Shown: positions 1 to 5,325 of the stretch, piece by piece
Numbering within the stretch: the first letter of the stretch is position 1
How the letters are laid out: each line of letters opens with the position of its first letter
Source: Acetobacteraceae bacterium
GTDB taxonomy: Bacteria; Pseudomonadota; Alphaproteobacteria; Acetobacterales; Acetobacteraceae
Direction of reading: 5' to 3'
Length of the DNA: 6,032 nt
Assembly: GCA_003164305.1 (NCBI GenBank)
Contig: PLSZ01000625.1
Coordinates: 3,778-9,809 of the forward strand
The notes under the pieces: generated by a model
What the model saw: the letters and a program-made list of their open reading frames with translations, nothing else
The model's database searches: none
Told to the model about the DNA's origin: nothing
Made by a program: the position numbers and the translations under genes

Positions 1-24
1 CTCGGGTCGAGCCCGAGCATGACG
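1..24 (+). repeat. Palindromic repeat unit, cut by the window edge
   Basis: Stem CTCGGG, loop TCGAG and stem CCCGAG (bases 1-17) are followed by CAT and then GACG. The layout matches the units at 1117-1143 and 1233-1259: a 9-bp stem closing on TCGAG, then GACG. Here the outer three bases of the left stem fall outside the window. The stem sequence differs from the other copies but still pairs perfectly. It is probably an intergenic REP-like element. Confidence 0.6.
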
Positions 25-360
25 GAGATACTCATGCGTCATTGTCTTCACCGTTTGGTATCAGTCATGGATCCCTTTGAGCCAAAGCCGGTGTGGACCG
101 GCCTCCGGGACGGCGTTCCCTGGCGGGACGTTCCGCGCGTCAGCGCAGGCGTCATACCGCTTTCCCGGCCAACCCGCCACGCGCCAATCCGCCGTCCCAT
201 TCGTCTCAATTTCGATATCATCCACCCGCGACAAGACGTGAAAGAATGTTGCAAGGAATTTGGTGTCAATCTCCTTACACCAGCCCGTGAAACCGAAATG
301 CCACTGTCCTCGGGCCGGTTTTCCGCACGATGGCCGATACCGCGTTCCCGAGGTCCTGAC
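25..360. other. Stretch with no recognised gene
   Basis: An open reading frame in frame with the downstream REC-EAL gene runs through this stretch. Its translation is rich in Pro and Arg and resembles no domain I know, and the gene has a better start at 361. Long minus-strand frames here look like GC-rich shadows. A 6-bp hairpin at 87-102 (GCCGGT, loop GTGG, ACCGGC) has no T-tract. I see no convincing promoter, although the promoter of the gene at 361 should lie here. Confidence 0.5.
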
Positions 361-936
361 ATGATCCACCTGCACGGCACCCGGGCTGTGGCGTTCCGCG
401 TGTTGATCGTCGATGACGACCCCATGGAACGCGCGATACTCGCGCGCTGCATGAAAATGCTCGGCTGGACCGCCACCACCGCGTCCGGCGTGGACGACGC
501 CACCGAAAAACTGGCCAGCGGGGCGCACGACGTGGTCGCGGCCGATCCGCGCCTCGCCCAACCGGATTGGGTGCGGTCGCTGCCGCGCATGCCGTTCATC
601 GAGCTGAAGATCGACCGCTCGATCGTCGCGGTCCGCCGCACCGATCCCGATGCCTGGAAGCTGGTGCGCGCCACCATCTCGCTCGCCCGCGAACTGGACA
701 TGCCCGTCGTGGCCGAGGGGATCGAGTCCGAGGCCATCAGCGACCGCCTGCGCGACGCCGGGTGCGACATGGGCCAGGGCTGGTATTTCGGCCGTCCGAT
801 GCAGGACCACGTGATGCCGCGCTGGCTGATGCCGGATGCGGCGAGCGGGGCTCTGGCGAAAGCGGTCGTGATGGCGGGTTTGCTGACCGCGGACGCCTCG
901 CACGCGCTGCCCGCGACCTGGATGCGCCAGCCGTGA
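361..936 (+). CDS. Response-regulator/EAL-domain protein with a large internal deletion (remnant)
   Basis: The 191-aa product begins as a CheY-like receiver domain. After the VLIVDDDP strand come the acidic pocket Asp18-Asp20, helix 1 (ERAILARCMKMLGW) and a DVVAADPRL strand whose Asp62 is the expected phosphoacceptor. At about residues 70-76 it jumps directly into the second half of an EAL domain: LPRMPFIELKIDRSIV (Lys83), then PVVAEGIES (Glu119 and Glu122), then GQGWYFGRPM (Gln139). Missing are the receiver's last strands with the conserved Thr/Ser and Lys, and the EAL N-terminal half with the E-x-L motif, the Asn/Glu metal ligands and the DDFGTG loop. A full REC-EAL protein of this kind would be roughly 200 residues longer. 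Cyclic-di-GMP hydrolysis is therefore not expected. The frame stays open with normal GC-rich codons, so the loss looks in-frame. The ATG at 361 was chosen because it precedes the receiver domain closely and has GAGG seven bases upstream. The domain identities are secure. Whether the truncated protein has a function is unknown. Confidence 0.75.
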   Translation: MIHLHGTRAVAFRVLIVDDDPMERAILARCMKMLGWTATTASGVDDATEKLASGAHDVVAADPRLAQPDWVRSLPRMPFIELKIDRSIVAVRRTDPDAWKLVRATISLARELDMPVVAEGIESEAISDRLRDAGCDMGQGWYFGRPMQDHVMPRWLMPDAASGALAKAVVMAGLLTADASHALPATWMRQP

Positions 937-1021
937 TTGGTCGCCCGCCGTAACGGACACCCCCGACGGCCGTTAGGCAACGCCCAATAATAAACGAGTC
1001 GAGTGGCGCGCTTGCGCACGT

Positions 1022-1040
1022 CGTCACCGGGCTCGATCCC
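1022..1040 (-). repeat. Half unit of the TCGAG palindromic repeat
   Basis: Read on the minus strand, this holds ATCGAG, CCCGGTGA and CGACG. These match the loop, right stem and tail of the unit at 1233-1259 apart from a missing T. The left stem is not preserved. It is probably a decayed copy next to the intact inverted pair. Confidence 0.45.
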
Positions 1041-1050
1041 TCCATTCCCC

Positions 1051-1142
1051 GTCATGGTCCGGCTCGACCGGACCATCGGCATGGTCACACCGGTGAGAGC
1101 GAGTTTGGGCACACCGATGGTCCGGTCGAGCCGGACCATGAC
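1051..1142. repeat. 29-bp perfect inverted repeat made of two palindromic units
   Basis: Bases 1051-1079 and 1114-1142 are exact reverse complements of each other, separated by 34 bp. Each arm is itself a hairpin. In the right arm, stem ATGGTCCGG (1117-1125), loop TCGAG and stem CCGGACCAT (1131-1139) are followed by GACG, and the left arm is the mirror image. The pair can fold as one long cruciform or as two small hairpins, as in paired REP/BIME elements. It lies between the convergent REC-EAL remnant and guaB, and neither side has a T-tract. Likely roles, by inference, are transcript 3'-end protection or termination. Confidence 0.85.
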
Positions 1143-1190
1143 GTAAGTGAATGATGTCGTTCGATGCGCGGCACTATTTTAGCGCCTATG

Positions 1191-1259
1191 GGGCTCGACC
1201 CGGTGATCTATACCAGCACCGCGCGGCGATAGATCACCGGGTCGAGCCCGGTGATGACG
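1191..1259. repeat. 21-bp perfect inverted repeat of the same family, 3' of guaB
   Basis: Bases 1191-1211 and 1229-1249 are exact reverse complements around a 17-bp loop. The right side is also a complete unit: stem ATCACCGGG (1233-1241), loop TCGAG, stem CCCGGTGAT (1247-1255), then GACG. On the left side the unit is broken after CCC. The structure starts about 55 bp past the guaB stop and could form a strong hairpin at the 3' end of its mRNA. There is no run of U, so it is not a classical intrinsic terminator. Confidence 0.8.
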
Positions 1260-1303
1260 ACACAAGGAAAGCCAGGCTGAAGCGGTAATTGTTGAGTGTC
1301 GCC

Positions 1304-2806
1304 TTAGTCCTGACGGTAGTTCGGGGCTTCCCGGTCGATCGAGACGTCGTGCACGTGGCTTTCCCGCAGGCCGGCGCCCGTGACACGCCGGAAGCGGGTA
1401 TTCGCCTGCAACGCCTCGATATCCGCGCTGCCGGTATAGCCCATGCCCGCCTTCAGTCCGCCGACCAACTGGTGCACCACGTTGCCGACCGGCCCCTTGT
1501 AGCCGACCCGCCCCTCGACCCCTTCCGGCACCAGCTTCAACTGATCCTTGATGTCCTGCTGGAAATACCGGTCGGCCGAGCCGCGCGCCATCGCGCCCAG
1601 ACTGCCCATGCCGCGGTAGGATTTGTAGGATCGGCCCTGATACAGGAACACCTCGCCGGGTGCCTCATCGGTGCCGGCCAGCAGACTGCCGACCATCACC
1701 GCGTCGGCCCCGGCGGCGATCGCCTTGACGATGTCGCCGCTGGTTCGCATGCCACCGTCGGCGATCGCCGGAACGCCCTGCTCCCGGCACGCCGCCGCGG
1801 TTTCCAGCACCGCCGTGAACTGCGGCACGCCGACGCCGGCCACCACCCGCGTGGTGCAGATGCTGCCAGGGCCGATGCCGATCTTCACCGCGTCCGCCCC
1901 GGCCCCGATCAGCGCCCGCGCGCCCTCCGGCGTCGCCACGTTGCCGCCGATCACCTGCACCGCGTTGGAGTTCTTCTTGATCGCCTCGATCGCCTGCAGC
2001 ACCCCCTGGGAATGGCCGTGCGCGGTGTCCACGACGATGATGTCCACCTCGGCCGCGATCAGCGCCAGCGCCCGCTCGATGCCGTCCGGGCCCACGCCGG
2101 TCGCCGCCGCGCAGCGCAGCCGTCCCAGTTCGTCCTTGTTGGCGAGCGGATGCAACTCCGACTTGTCCATGTCCTTGACGGTGATCAGGCCGACGCAGCG
2201 ATACATGTCATCGACCACCAGCAGCTTCTCCAGCCGGTGGCGGTGCAGCAACCGGCGCGCTTCCTCGGGCGCCGCGTCGGGGCTGATGGTGACAAGGTTG
2301 TCCCGGGTCATCAGCTCATAGACCTTGATCGCCGGGTCGGTGGCGAAGCGCACGTCGCGGTTGGTGACGATGCCGACCAGCCGGTTGGTGCCGCGCTCGA
2401 CCACCGGAAAGCCGCTGATCTTATGCATGGCCTTCAGCGCCATCAGCTCGGCCAGGGTCTGGTCGGGGTGTACCGTCAGCGGGTTCACCACCATGCCCGA
2501 CTCGTATTTCTTCACCTGCCGCACCTGCGCCGCCTGCAACTCCGCCGTCAGGTTCTTGTGGATCACGCCCATGCCGCCAAGCTGCGCCATGGCGATCGCC
2601 ATCTCGCTCTCGGTGACCGTATCCATGGCGGCCGAAATCAACGGGATATTCAGCGAAATCCCCCGTGTCAGCCGCGTCCGCGTGCTCGTCGCACTGGGCA
2701 ATACCTGGGAATACGCCGGCACGACGAGCACGTCGTCGAAGGCCAGAGCTTCCTCGACCCGGTTGGGTGGAGCGCCTCGATTGTCTGATGGAATGTCAAG
2801 CGCCAT
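1304..2806 (-). CDS. guaB: Inosine-5'-monophosphate dehydrogenase
   Basis: This 500-aa cytosolic enzyme oxidises IMP to XMP with NAD+, the committed step of guanine nucleotide synthesis. The N-terminal part of the TIM barrel carries [10 protein letters not shown] (21-30) and [12 protein letters not shown] (55-66). Two CBS domains, which bind adenine or guanine nucleotides in bacterial homologues, are inserted at about 105-215. The barrel resumes with VDTAHGHS (259-266), [10 protein letters not shown], and the loop [11 protein letters not shown] with catalytic Cys317. Next come [11 protein letters not shown] (348-358) for phosphate binding, SYRGMGS (396-402), and the mobile flap with VPEGVEG (427-432). 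Length and motif order are those of a normal full-length enzyme. The ATG at 2804-2806 gives the usual short N-terminus. GGAAAGG, about ten bases upstream, is a plausible ribosome binding site. guaA is not beside it. A candidate promoter lies at 2840-2868, and a group II intron end lies further upstream on the same strand. Confidence 0.98.
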   Translation of the reverse strand: MALDIPSDNRGAPPNRVEEALAFDDVLVVPAYSQVLPSATSTRTRLTRGISLNIPLISAAMDTVTESEMAIAMAQLGGMGVIHKNLTAELQAAQVRQVKKYESGMVVNPLTVHPDQTLAELMALKAMHKISGFPVVERGTNRLVGIVTNRDVRFATDPAIKVYELMTRDNLVTISPDAAPEEARRLLHRHRLEKLLVVDDMYRCVGLITVKDMDKSELHPLANKDELGRLRCAAATGVGPDGIERALALIAAEVDIIVVDTAHGHSQGVLQAIEAIKKNSNAVQVIGGNVATPEGARALIGAGADAVKIGIGPGSICTTRVVAGVGVPQFTAVLETAAACREQGVPAIADGGMRTSGDIVKAIAAGADAVMVGSLLAGTDEAPGEVFLYQGRSYKSYRGMGSLGAMARGSADRYFQQDIKDQLKLVPEGVEGRVGYKGPVGNVVHQLVGGLKAGMGYTGSADIEALQANTRFRRVTGAGLRESHVHDVSIDREAPNYRQD

Positions 2807-2839
2807 GGATCCGTGGCCTTTCCGCGACCTTGACGCCCC

Positions 2840-2868
2840 CTCATAAGAGCGCCGGCCGGGTTCCGCAA
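2840..2868 (-). promoter_or_regulatory. Candidate sigma-70-type promoter for guaB
   Basis: On the minus strand, TTGCGG (2863-2868) and TATGAG (2840-2845) are separated by 17 bp. They match the -35 and -10 consensus at three and four of six positions. Transcription would start about 25-30 bases before the guaB ATG. If correct, this promoter is independent of the intron remnant upstream. It was judged by eye only. Confidence 0.3.
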
Positions 2869-2925
2869 GCGGCGCCTTGTGACAGTCAGCAGTTCTTATT
2901 TTACCGATCGGCCTCCCCCGGGCCG

Positions 2926-2992
2926 ATAGGGGTCGGGAAGGTCACCCTCCCCGCCCTCCGAACCGTGCTCGCGGTTCTCCCGCGCACGGCTC
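2926..2992 (-). ncRNA. Group II intron domains V and VI
   Basis: On the minus strand, bases 2992-2960 read as domain V. GAGCCGTGC pairs with GCACGGTTC, a two-base GA bulge follows the upper helix, and the upper helix is GCGG/CCGC. The catalytic AGC triad is positions 2-4. Three bases later, 2956-2930 form domain VI: GGG and CGGGGAGG pair with CCTTCCCG and CCC around a GTGA tetraloop. A single A (2933) is bulged on the 3' side. That A lies seven bases from a 3' end of ...CTAT at 2926, where the lariat branch point is expected. The odd feature is the domain V tip. It has five bases (GAGAA) over a four-pair helix, instead of the usual GNRA tetraloop over five pairs, and domain V is 33 rather than 34 nt. 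This may be a sign of decay. Confidence 0.8.
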
Positions 2993-3180
2993 TCCGGTCG
3001 CGGGTTTCCTCATCGGGAGTGTCTCGCTGTCGCGGGAGCTGTCTGTCGGGTGAACAACCCCATGCCCGCGAAGAACGCATTGGTCCATTTTCGATGATCG
3101 GCCTCGCTCCGGTCTCTCTTCGAGGAATGGTATCCCGGTCTCGCCAACGATCATGCGGCGGCGGCCGCTCAAGCCGAGGC
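2926..3180 (-). mobile_element. 3' remnant of a group II intron without its maturase gene
   Basis: Upstream (5') of domain V the minus strand continues with sequence that includes GATGAGGAAACCCGCGACC. This resembles the linker seen before domain V in intact bacterial introns, from memory only. No reverse transcriptase motif (for example YADD), maturase domain or GTGYG-type 5' end is visible, so at least domain I and any encoded protein are gone. The upstream limit is uncertain and is set where the resemblance fades. The remnant lies between guaB and the 100-aa membrane protein gene, in the same direction as both. It is probably immobile. Confidence 0.55.
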
Positions 3181-3216
3181 AGCATGAACCCCCAGAGATC
3201 CTGATGCTCTCGCTGG

Positions 3217-3519
3217 TTACCCCTTAAGCCAGTAGCCCACCACAGTCCCCAGCGTGCCATAGGCCCATTTTTTGTCGTCTGGCCCGTGCCCCGCGGCTAT
3301 GATGATCCATATCGCCGCGCCGCCAAGTGCCAGTGTCAGGACCACCTGCGTTCGTAAACGCCCAACGGCTGCTATACGGAGACGCAAGCGATTCCTCGCG
3401 AGCATGCGAAATGGCACGTCAGACAGAGGGGCATCGGGTGCGTAGCGGGACAATGAGAGGCAACTCAGCAGGAAGACGCTGAAGATGAATAAGGCGAGAC
3501 CAAGATAACGTATGGTCAT
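3217..3519 (-). CDS. Small membrane protein of unknown function (100 aa)
   Basis: I do not recognise the family. The N-terminus MTIRYLGLALFIFSVFLLSC is a hydrophobic segment (about residues 5-23) that could be a membrane anchor or a signal peptide. LLSC only loosely fits a lipoprotein box. Residues 25-58 form a loop with many Arg, which by the positive-inside rule should be cytosolic. A second helix covers about 59-77 (VVLTLALGGAAIWIIIAAG). The C-terminus DDKKWAYGTLGTVVGYWLKG resembles a conserved-looking tail I have seen in other small bacterial and phage-associated membrane proteins, from memory and unverified. The ATG at 3517-3519 is chosen because GGGGGAG lies six bases before it. A longer frame upstream adds 31 residues of low-complexity, non-hydrophobic sequence. 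Confidence 0.65.
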   Translation of the reverse strand: MTIRYLGLALFIFSVFLLSCLSLSRYAPDAPLSDVPFRMLARNRLRLRIAAVGRLRTQVVLTLALGGAAIWIIIAAGHGPDDKKWAYGTLGTVVGYWLKG

Positions 3520-3925
3520 TCCCGTCTCCCCCGGTTCCGTTGCAAGGCTATCGCGAGATGAGTCGCGATTGGGCGGCAGCCCTCGCTTGTCCACTATCAC
3601 GCGCTCGCCCAATGGCCAACTTGCTCAATCGCGGTGCAGCGGTTCTAAATGCGAATGAGTCGCGTTTCTCAATAGCCCGTGGAACAGCCTGCCATTCCCC
3701 GAATGCCGGCCACGCCAGGCTGGGTGAGTCGCGAATGCGACAATCCGATTTCTTGCTCCCCGGCCGGGATCCATGACGATTTTGCCTGGCGGCGCGGCGC
3801 GATCTTTGACTCGATGGGCTCCTGACGGTCCTGGAATCCCTGATCGCTGAACTGAAAGATGTCCGCGCCGGCCCGGGGATGACGTTTCGGCATGCGGCGG
3901 TGGGTCAATCGTTCGGGCGGTTGGT
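3520..3925. other. Intergenic stretch with no convincing gene
   Basis: Frames here on both strands lack plausible ribosome binding sites and recognisable motifs. The 9-mer TGAGTCGCG occurs three times, at 3559-3567, 3656-3664 and 3725-3733. Each copy contains GAGTC, a GANTC site of the type methylated by CcrM in alphaproteobacteria. Near the right end, the short stretch LLTVLESLIAELKDV (about 3813-3857, + strand) looks protein-like but has no start, so it may be a decayed coding fragment. Confidence 0.4.
3872..3884 (+). repeat. Possible half unit of the palindromic repeat
   Basis: CCCGGGGAT followed by GACG has the form of the right stem plus tail seen at 1247-1259 and 12-24. No matching left stem or TCGAG loop precedes it. 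It may be a remnant or coincidence. Confidence 0.25.
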
Positions 3926-4334
3926 ATCACACGCGGCAAGCGCACGACGACGATCCATCGCTGCCTTTCAGCCGTGCCGATGCGCGACACCAGGGACGCG
4001 CTGAGCGTCAACTGGTTCTCCATCGAAATTCAGAACGCCAAGGGCAAGCGGACTTATCATAACAGCTTCGTCACCGACCTCCCGATCGCATCCGGCAACG
4101 TCGCCGAACTCGCCGCCTGTGGGCTGGCTCGTTGGAAGGCCTGTCCCCCGACCTGATCGAGGGATCGAGAACGAAACCTTCAATGTGCTCAAGACCAACG
4201 GCTATCATCTCGAGCACAATTCCGGGCACGGCAAGGAAACTCTCGCCAGCGTTCTGGTGACCCTCAATCTGTTGGCCTTCGCCCTCCATGCCGCCGCGCG
4301 GCGACGTCCGAAAACGGGTCGTGATTCAGTTTGA
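3926..4334 (+). pseudogene. Frameshifted C-terminal remnant of a DDE transposase
   Basis: The first segment (about 3926-4138) reads HRCLSAVPMRDTRDALSVNW, then NAKGKRTYHNSFVTDLPI, then GNVAELAACGLARWK. It continues in another frame from 4164 as IENETFNVLKTNGYHLEHN, SGHGKETLASVLVTLNLLAFALH, and stops at 4332-4334. In intact relatives as I remember them the join is RWKIENE, part of an IS4-like Arg/Glu/Lys signature that holds the catalytic Glu. Here 25 extra bases (4139-4163) split it and shift the frame by one. The N-terminal half of the enzyme, with the two catalytic Asp residues, is not visible upstream, and no start codon fits. The protein cannot be active. I do not assign an IS family. The last codons and the stop overlap the left end of the 4315-4581 element. 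Confidence 0.8.
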
Positions 4335-4336
4335 AA
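4315..4336 (+). repeat. Left terminal inverted repeat of the small element
   Basis: It reads CGGGTCGTGA then TTCAGTTTGAAA. It matches the reverse complement of 4560-4581 at 20 of 22 positions. It is preceded by AAAA (4311-4314). It contains the TGA that ends the transposase remnant and directly abuts the stop codon of the 60-aa gene. Confidence 0.75.
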
Positions 4337-4519
4337 TCAGACGACCCGGCGGTATCCGTACAGCCAGGCCGCGATGTACATCCCGAGCGCCCCAAGGACA
4401 AACCCGGCGGAAAACACATTTAAGCTGTGCAACCGAAGCATTCCTGCTTGCCATGCCATGCCGTTGAGTAGAGCGAGAACGATAACGACGCTGATCCAGT
4501 AAGCGGTAAGCGTGCGCAT
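4337..4519 (-). CDS. 60-aa two-helix membrane protein of unknown function
   Basis: The protein has two strongly hydrophobic segments, about residues 7-25 (YWISVVIVLALLNGMAWQA) and 34-54 (starting NVFSAGFVLGALGMY). They are joined by a short loop, with a basic end (GYRRVV). The ATG at 4517-4519 is preceded by GAGGGA with seven bases of spacing, so it was preferred to the upstream ATG at 4555. Its GC content looks lower than that of guaB, which suggests a different origin. The gene fills the interior of the inverted-repeat element at 4315-4581, and its stop codon touches the left repeat. The function is unknown. The size and two-helix form are shared by many small stress proteins, toxins and accessory membrane proteins, and nothing here chooses between them. 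Confidence 0.6.
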   Translation of the reverse strand: MRTLTAYWISVVIVLALLNGMAWQAGMLRLHSLNVFSAGFVLGALGMYIAAWLYGYRRVV

Positions 4520-4559
4520 CTGACGATCCCTCAGTCTTGTCCCAACCCACACCACGCGT

Positions 4560-4581
4560 TTTCAAACTGATTCACTACCCG
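4560..4581 (-). repeat. Right terminal inverted repeat of the small element
   Basis: On the minus strand it reads CGGGTAGTGA then ATCAGTTTGAAA. It is followed on the + strand by AAAA (4582-4585). It encodes the last residues and the stop of the 129-aa protein at 4562-4951, and lies about 40 bases upstream of the 60-aa gene's start. Confidence 0.75.
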
Positions 4582-4951
4582 AAAACGGCGCCTCGTCCGC
4601 ATTTCCGCGGTGGCCGTTCTCGCGCGTTGGCTGTTTGCCGGCAGGCCGTTCATCCGCGCGCGTCCGCATGTGATCAACCTCGTCGGCGAGCATGCCGAAG
4701 GCACACAACTCGGCCGCCAGCTCCACCGCCGCGCCGGCTACCAATGGCTGATCCCCGGTGCCAGGCCCGATCCGGACCTCGTTCAAACGTGCCTCCGCGG
4801 CACAGATCGCCTCCCGCCAATCGAGGGATCGCGGTTGGCGCGGAGCATTGACCTGACCGACGTCCGGTTCAGGAGCCCCGGCGAGCGGTCCCGTCGCGCC
4901 CGGCCGGTCGGCGGTCGCGCGGGCGATGAAGTTTCCGCGATTTTCGCGCAT
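4562..4951 (-). CDS. Unknown 129-aa protein whose end lies in an inverted repeat
   Basis: I recognise no domain. Residues 1-44 are polar and rich in Pro, Gly and Arg, probably disordered. From about 45 a helical stretch begins (WREAICAAEARLNEV), then GTGDQPLVAGAAVELAAELCAFGMLADEVDHM, and the rest is charged and again probably disordered. Codons are GC-rich at the third position in this frame, which favours it over the opposite-strand frame at 4610-5116. The ATG at 4949-4951 has AAGGA with seven bases of spacing. An upstream GTG at 5063-5065 would add 38 residues with reasonable codons but no ribosome binding site. The last residues PFSGSESV and the TGA are encoded by the right inverted repeat (4560-4581) and its flank. 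If the element were removed, the frame would run on for about 16 further codons, so the present C-terminus may be an insertion product. Confidence 0.5.
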   Translation of the reverse strand: MRENRGNFIARATADRPGATGPLAGAPEPDVGQVNAPRQPRSLDWREAICAAEARLNEVRIGPGTGDQPLVAGAAVELAAELCAFGMLADEVDHMRTRADERPAGKQPTRENGHRGNADEAPFSGSESV

Positions 4952-5325
4952 CGGCGTGTCCTTCCCCAACAGGTTTTGTCCGGGGCTTTCCCGAAGGGCG
5001 GCGTGCGCCGCTTGCCCCACGACATCTTCACGAGATACCGTGGTATTGGCCGTCGCATCGCGCACCCGCGGCCACGCGCGATCGGACGCGAGGACCGCTG
5101 GCGGGCAGCCCGATAACCCAGGTTACAATGAGCTTACATATCGGGACATTCAATGATCCAGATCAATTCGACCGCGGATACATCCCGCTGACGGGATTCG
5201 TCCCATTGCGCTTCGCGCCAGAGTGTTCTGTTCATCGTCATGGCGCGCCCCTGTCATCGGAGCCCGAGGAACCACGTCAGGTAATGTGAACGAATTCGTA
5301 ACGGTCTGGCGCCTCCGTCGTCTCG
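4952..5325. other. Gene-poor spacer before the phosphorylase
   Basis: It contains a possible N-terminal extension of the 129-aa gene (up to the GTG at 5065) and a doubtful 35-codon frame at 5134-5241. A short hairpin lies at 5182-5197 (ATCCCG, loop CTGA, CGGGAT) with no T-tract. No clear terminator follows the phosphorylase gene, which ends at 5326. Confidence 0.4.
5134..5241 (-). CDS. Doubtful 35-aa small open reading frame
   Basis: The ATG at 5239-5241 follows AGGGG with about six bases of spacing. The frame reads MTMNRTLWREAQWDE, then SRQRDVSAVELIWIIECPDM, then TAA. It lies 84 bases after the phosphorylase stop on the same strand. Its length and lack of similarity to anything I know make it only a possibility, and some codons (AGA, ACA) are unusual for this GC-rich window. 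Confidence 0.2.
   Translation of the reverse strand: MTMNRTLWREAQWDESRQRDVSAVELIWIIECPDM

Larger units (their letters stand above)
4315..4581. mobile_element. 267-bp miniature element carrying a membrane-protein gene
   Basis: The segment is bounded by 22-bp inverted repeats (consensus CGGGTNGTGA followed by NTCAGTTTGAAA) and flanked on both sides by AAAA on the + strand (4311-4314 and 4582-4585). Outside these lie CCG on the left and CGG on the right. AAAA could be a 4-bp target-site duplication, which would explain why the inverted match breaks off exactly there. The interior is filled by the 60-aa gene on the minus strand plus about 40 bp of leader, and there is no transposase. This is the layout of a MITE or small transposon mobilised in trans. 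The alternative is a chance or older inverted duplication. It inserted beside, or at the end of, a transposase remnant. Confidence 0.5.

Noticed and set aside
87..102. Hairpin GCCGGT / ACCGGC as a terminator
   Set aside because: It has only six pairs and no following T-tract, so chance in GC-rich DNA is sufficient.
48..1139. Long minus-strand open frames (363 and 299 codons) opposite the REC-EAL remnant
   Set aside because: The plus strand here encodes recognisable receiver and EAL motifs. The minus frames are Arg/Pro/Ser-rich with no motifs, typical of GC-rich antisense shadows.
1022..1259. CRISPR-like array
   Set aside because: The repeats are palindromic units in alternating orientation, not direct repeats with regular unique spacers, and no cas genes are present.
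1289..2788. 499-codon plus-strand open frame across guaB
   Set aside because: It is His/Arg-rich and exactly antisense to guaB, whose catalytic motifs are unmistakable.
2901..3260. 119-aa minus-strand frame over the intron remnant
   Set aside because: Its C-terminal part is a translation of domains V and VI. Similar spurious proteins are often annotated over group II intron ends.
3625..4023. 132-aa minus-strand frame
   Set aside because: It partly overlaps the transposase remnant in antisense, has no plausible ribosome binding site and shows no recognisable features.
4610..5116. 168-aa plus-strand frame
   Set aside because: It is antisense to the better-supported 129-aa gene, rich in Arg and Pro, and lacks a good ribosome binding site.
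5182..5197. Hairpin ATCCCG / CGGGAT as terminator of the phosphorylase gene
   Set aside because: It lies about 130 bases past the stop, with a short stem and no T-run on either strand.
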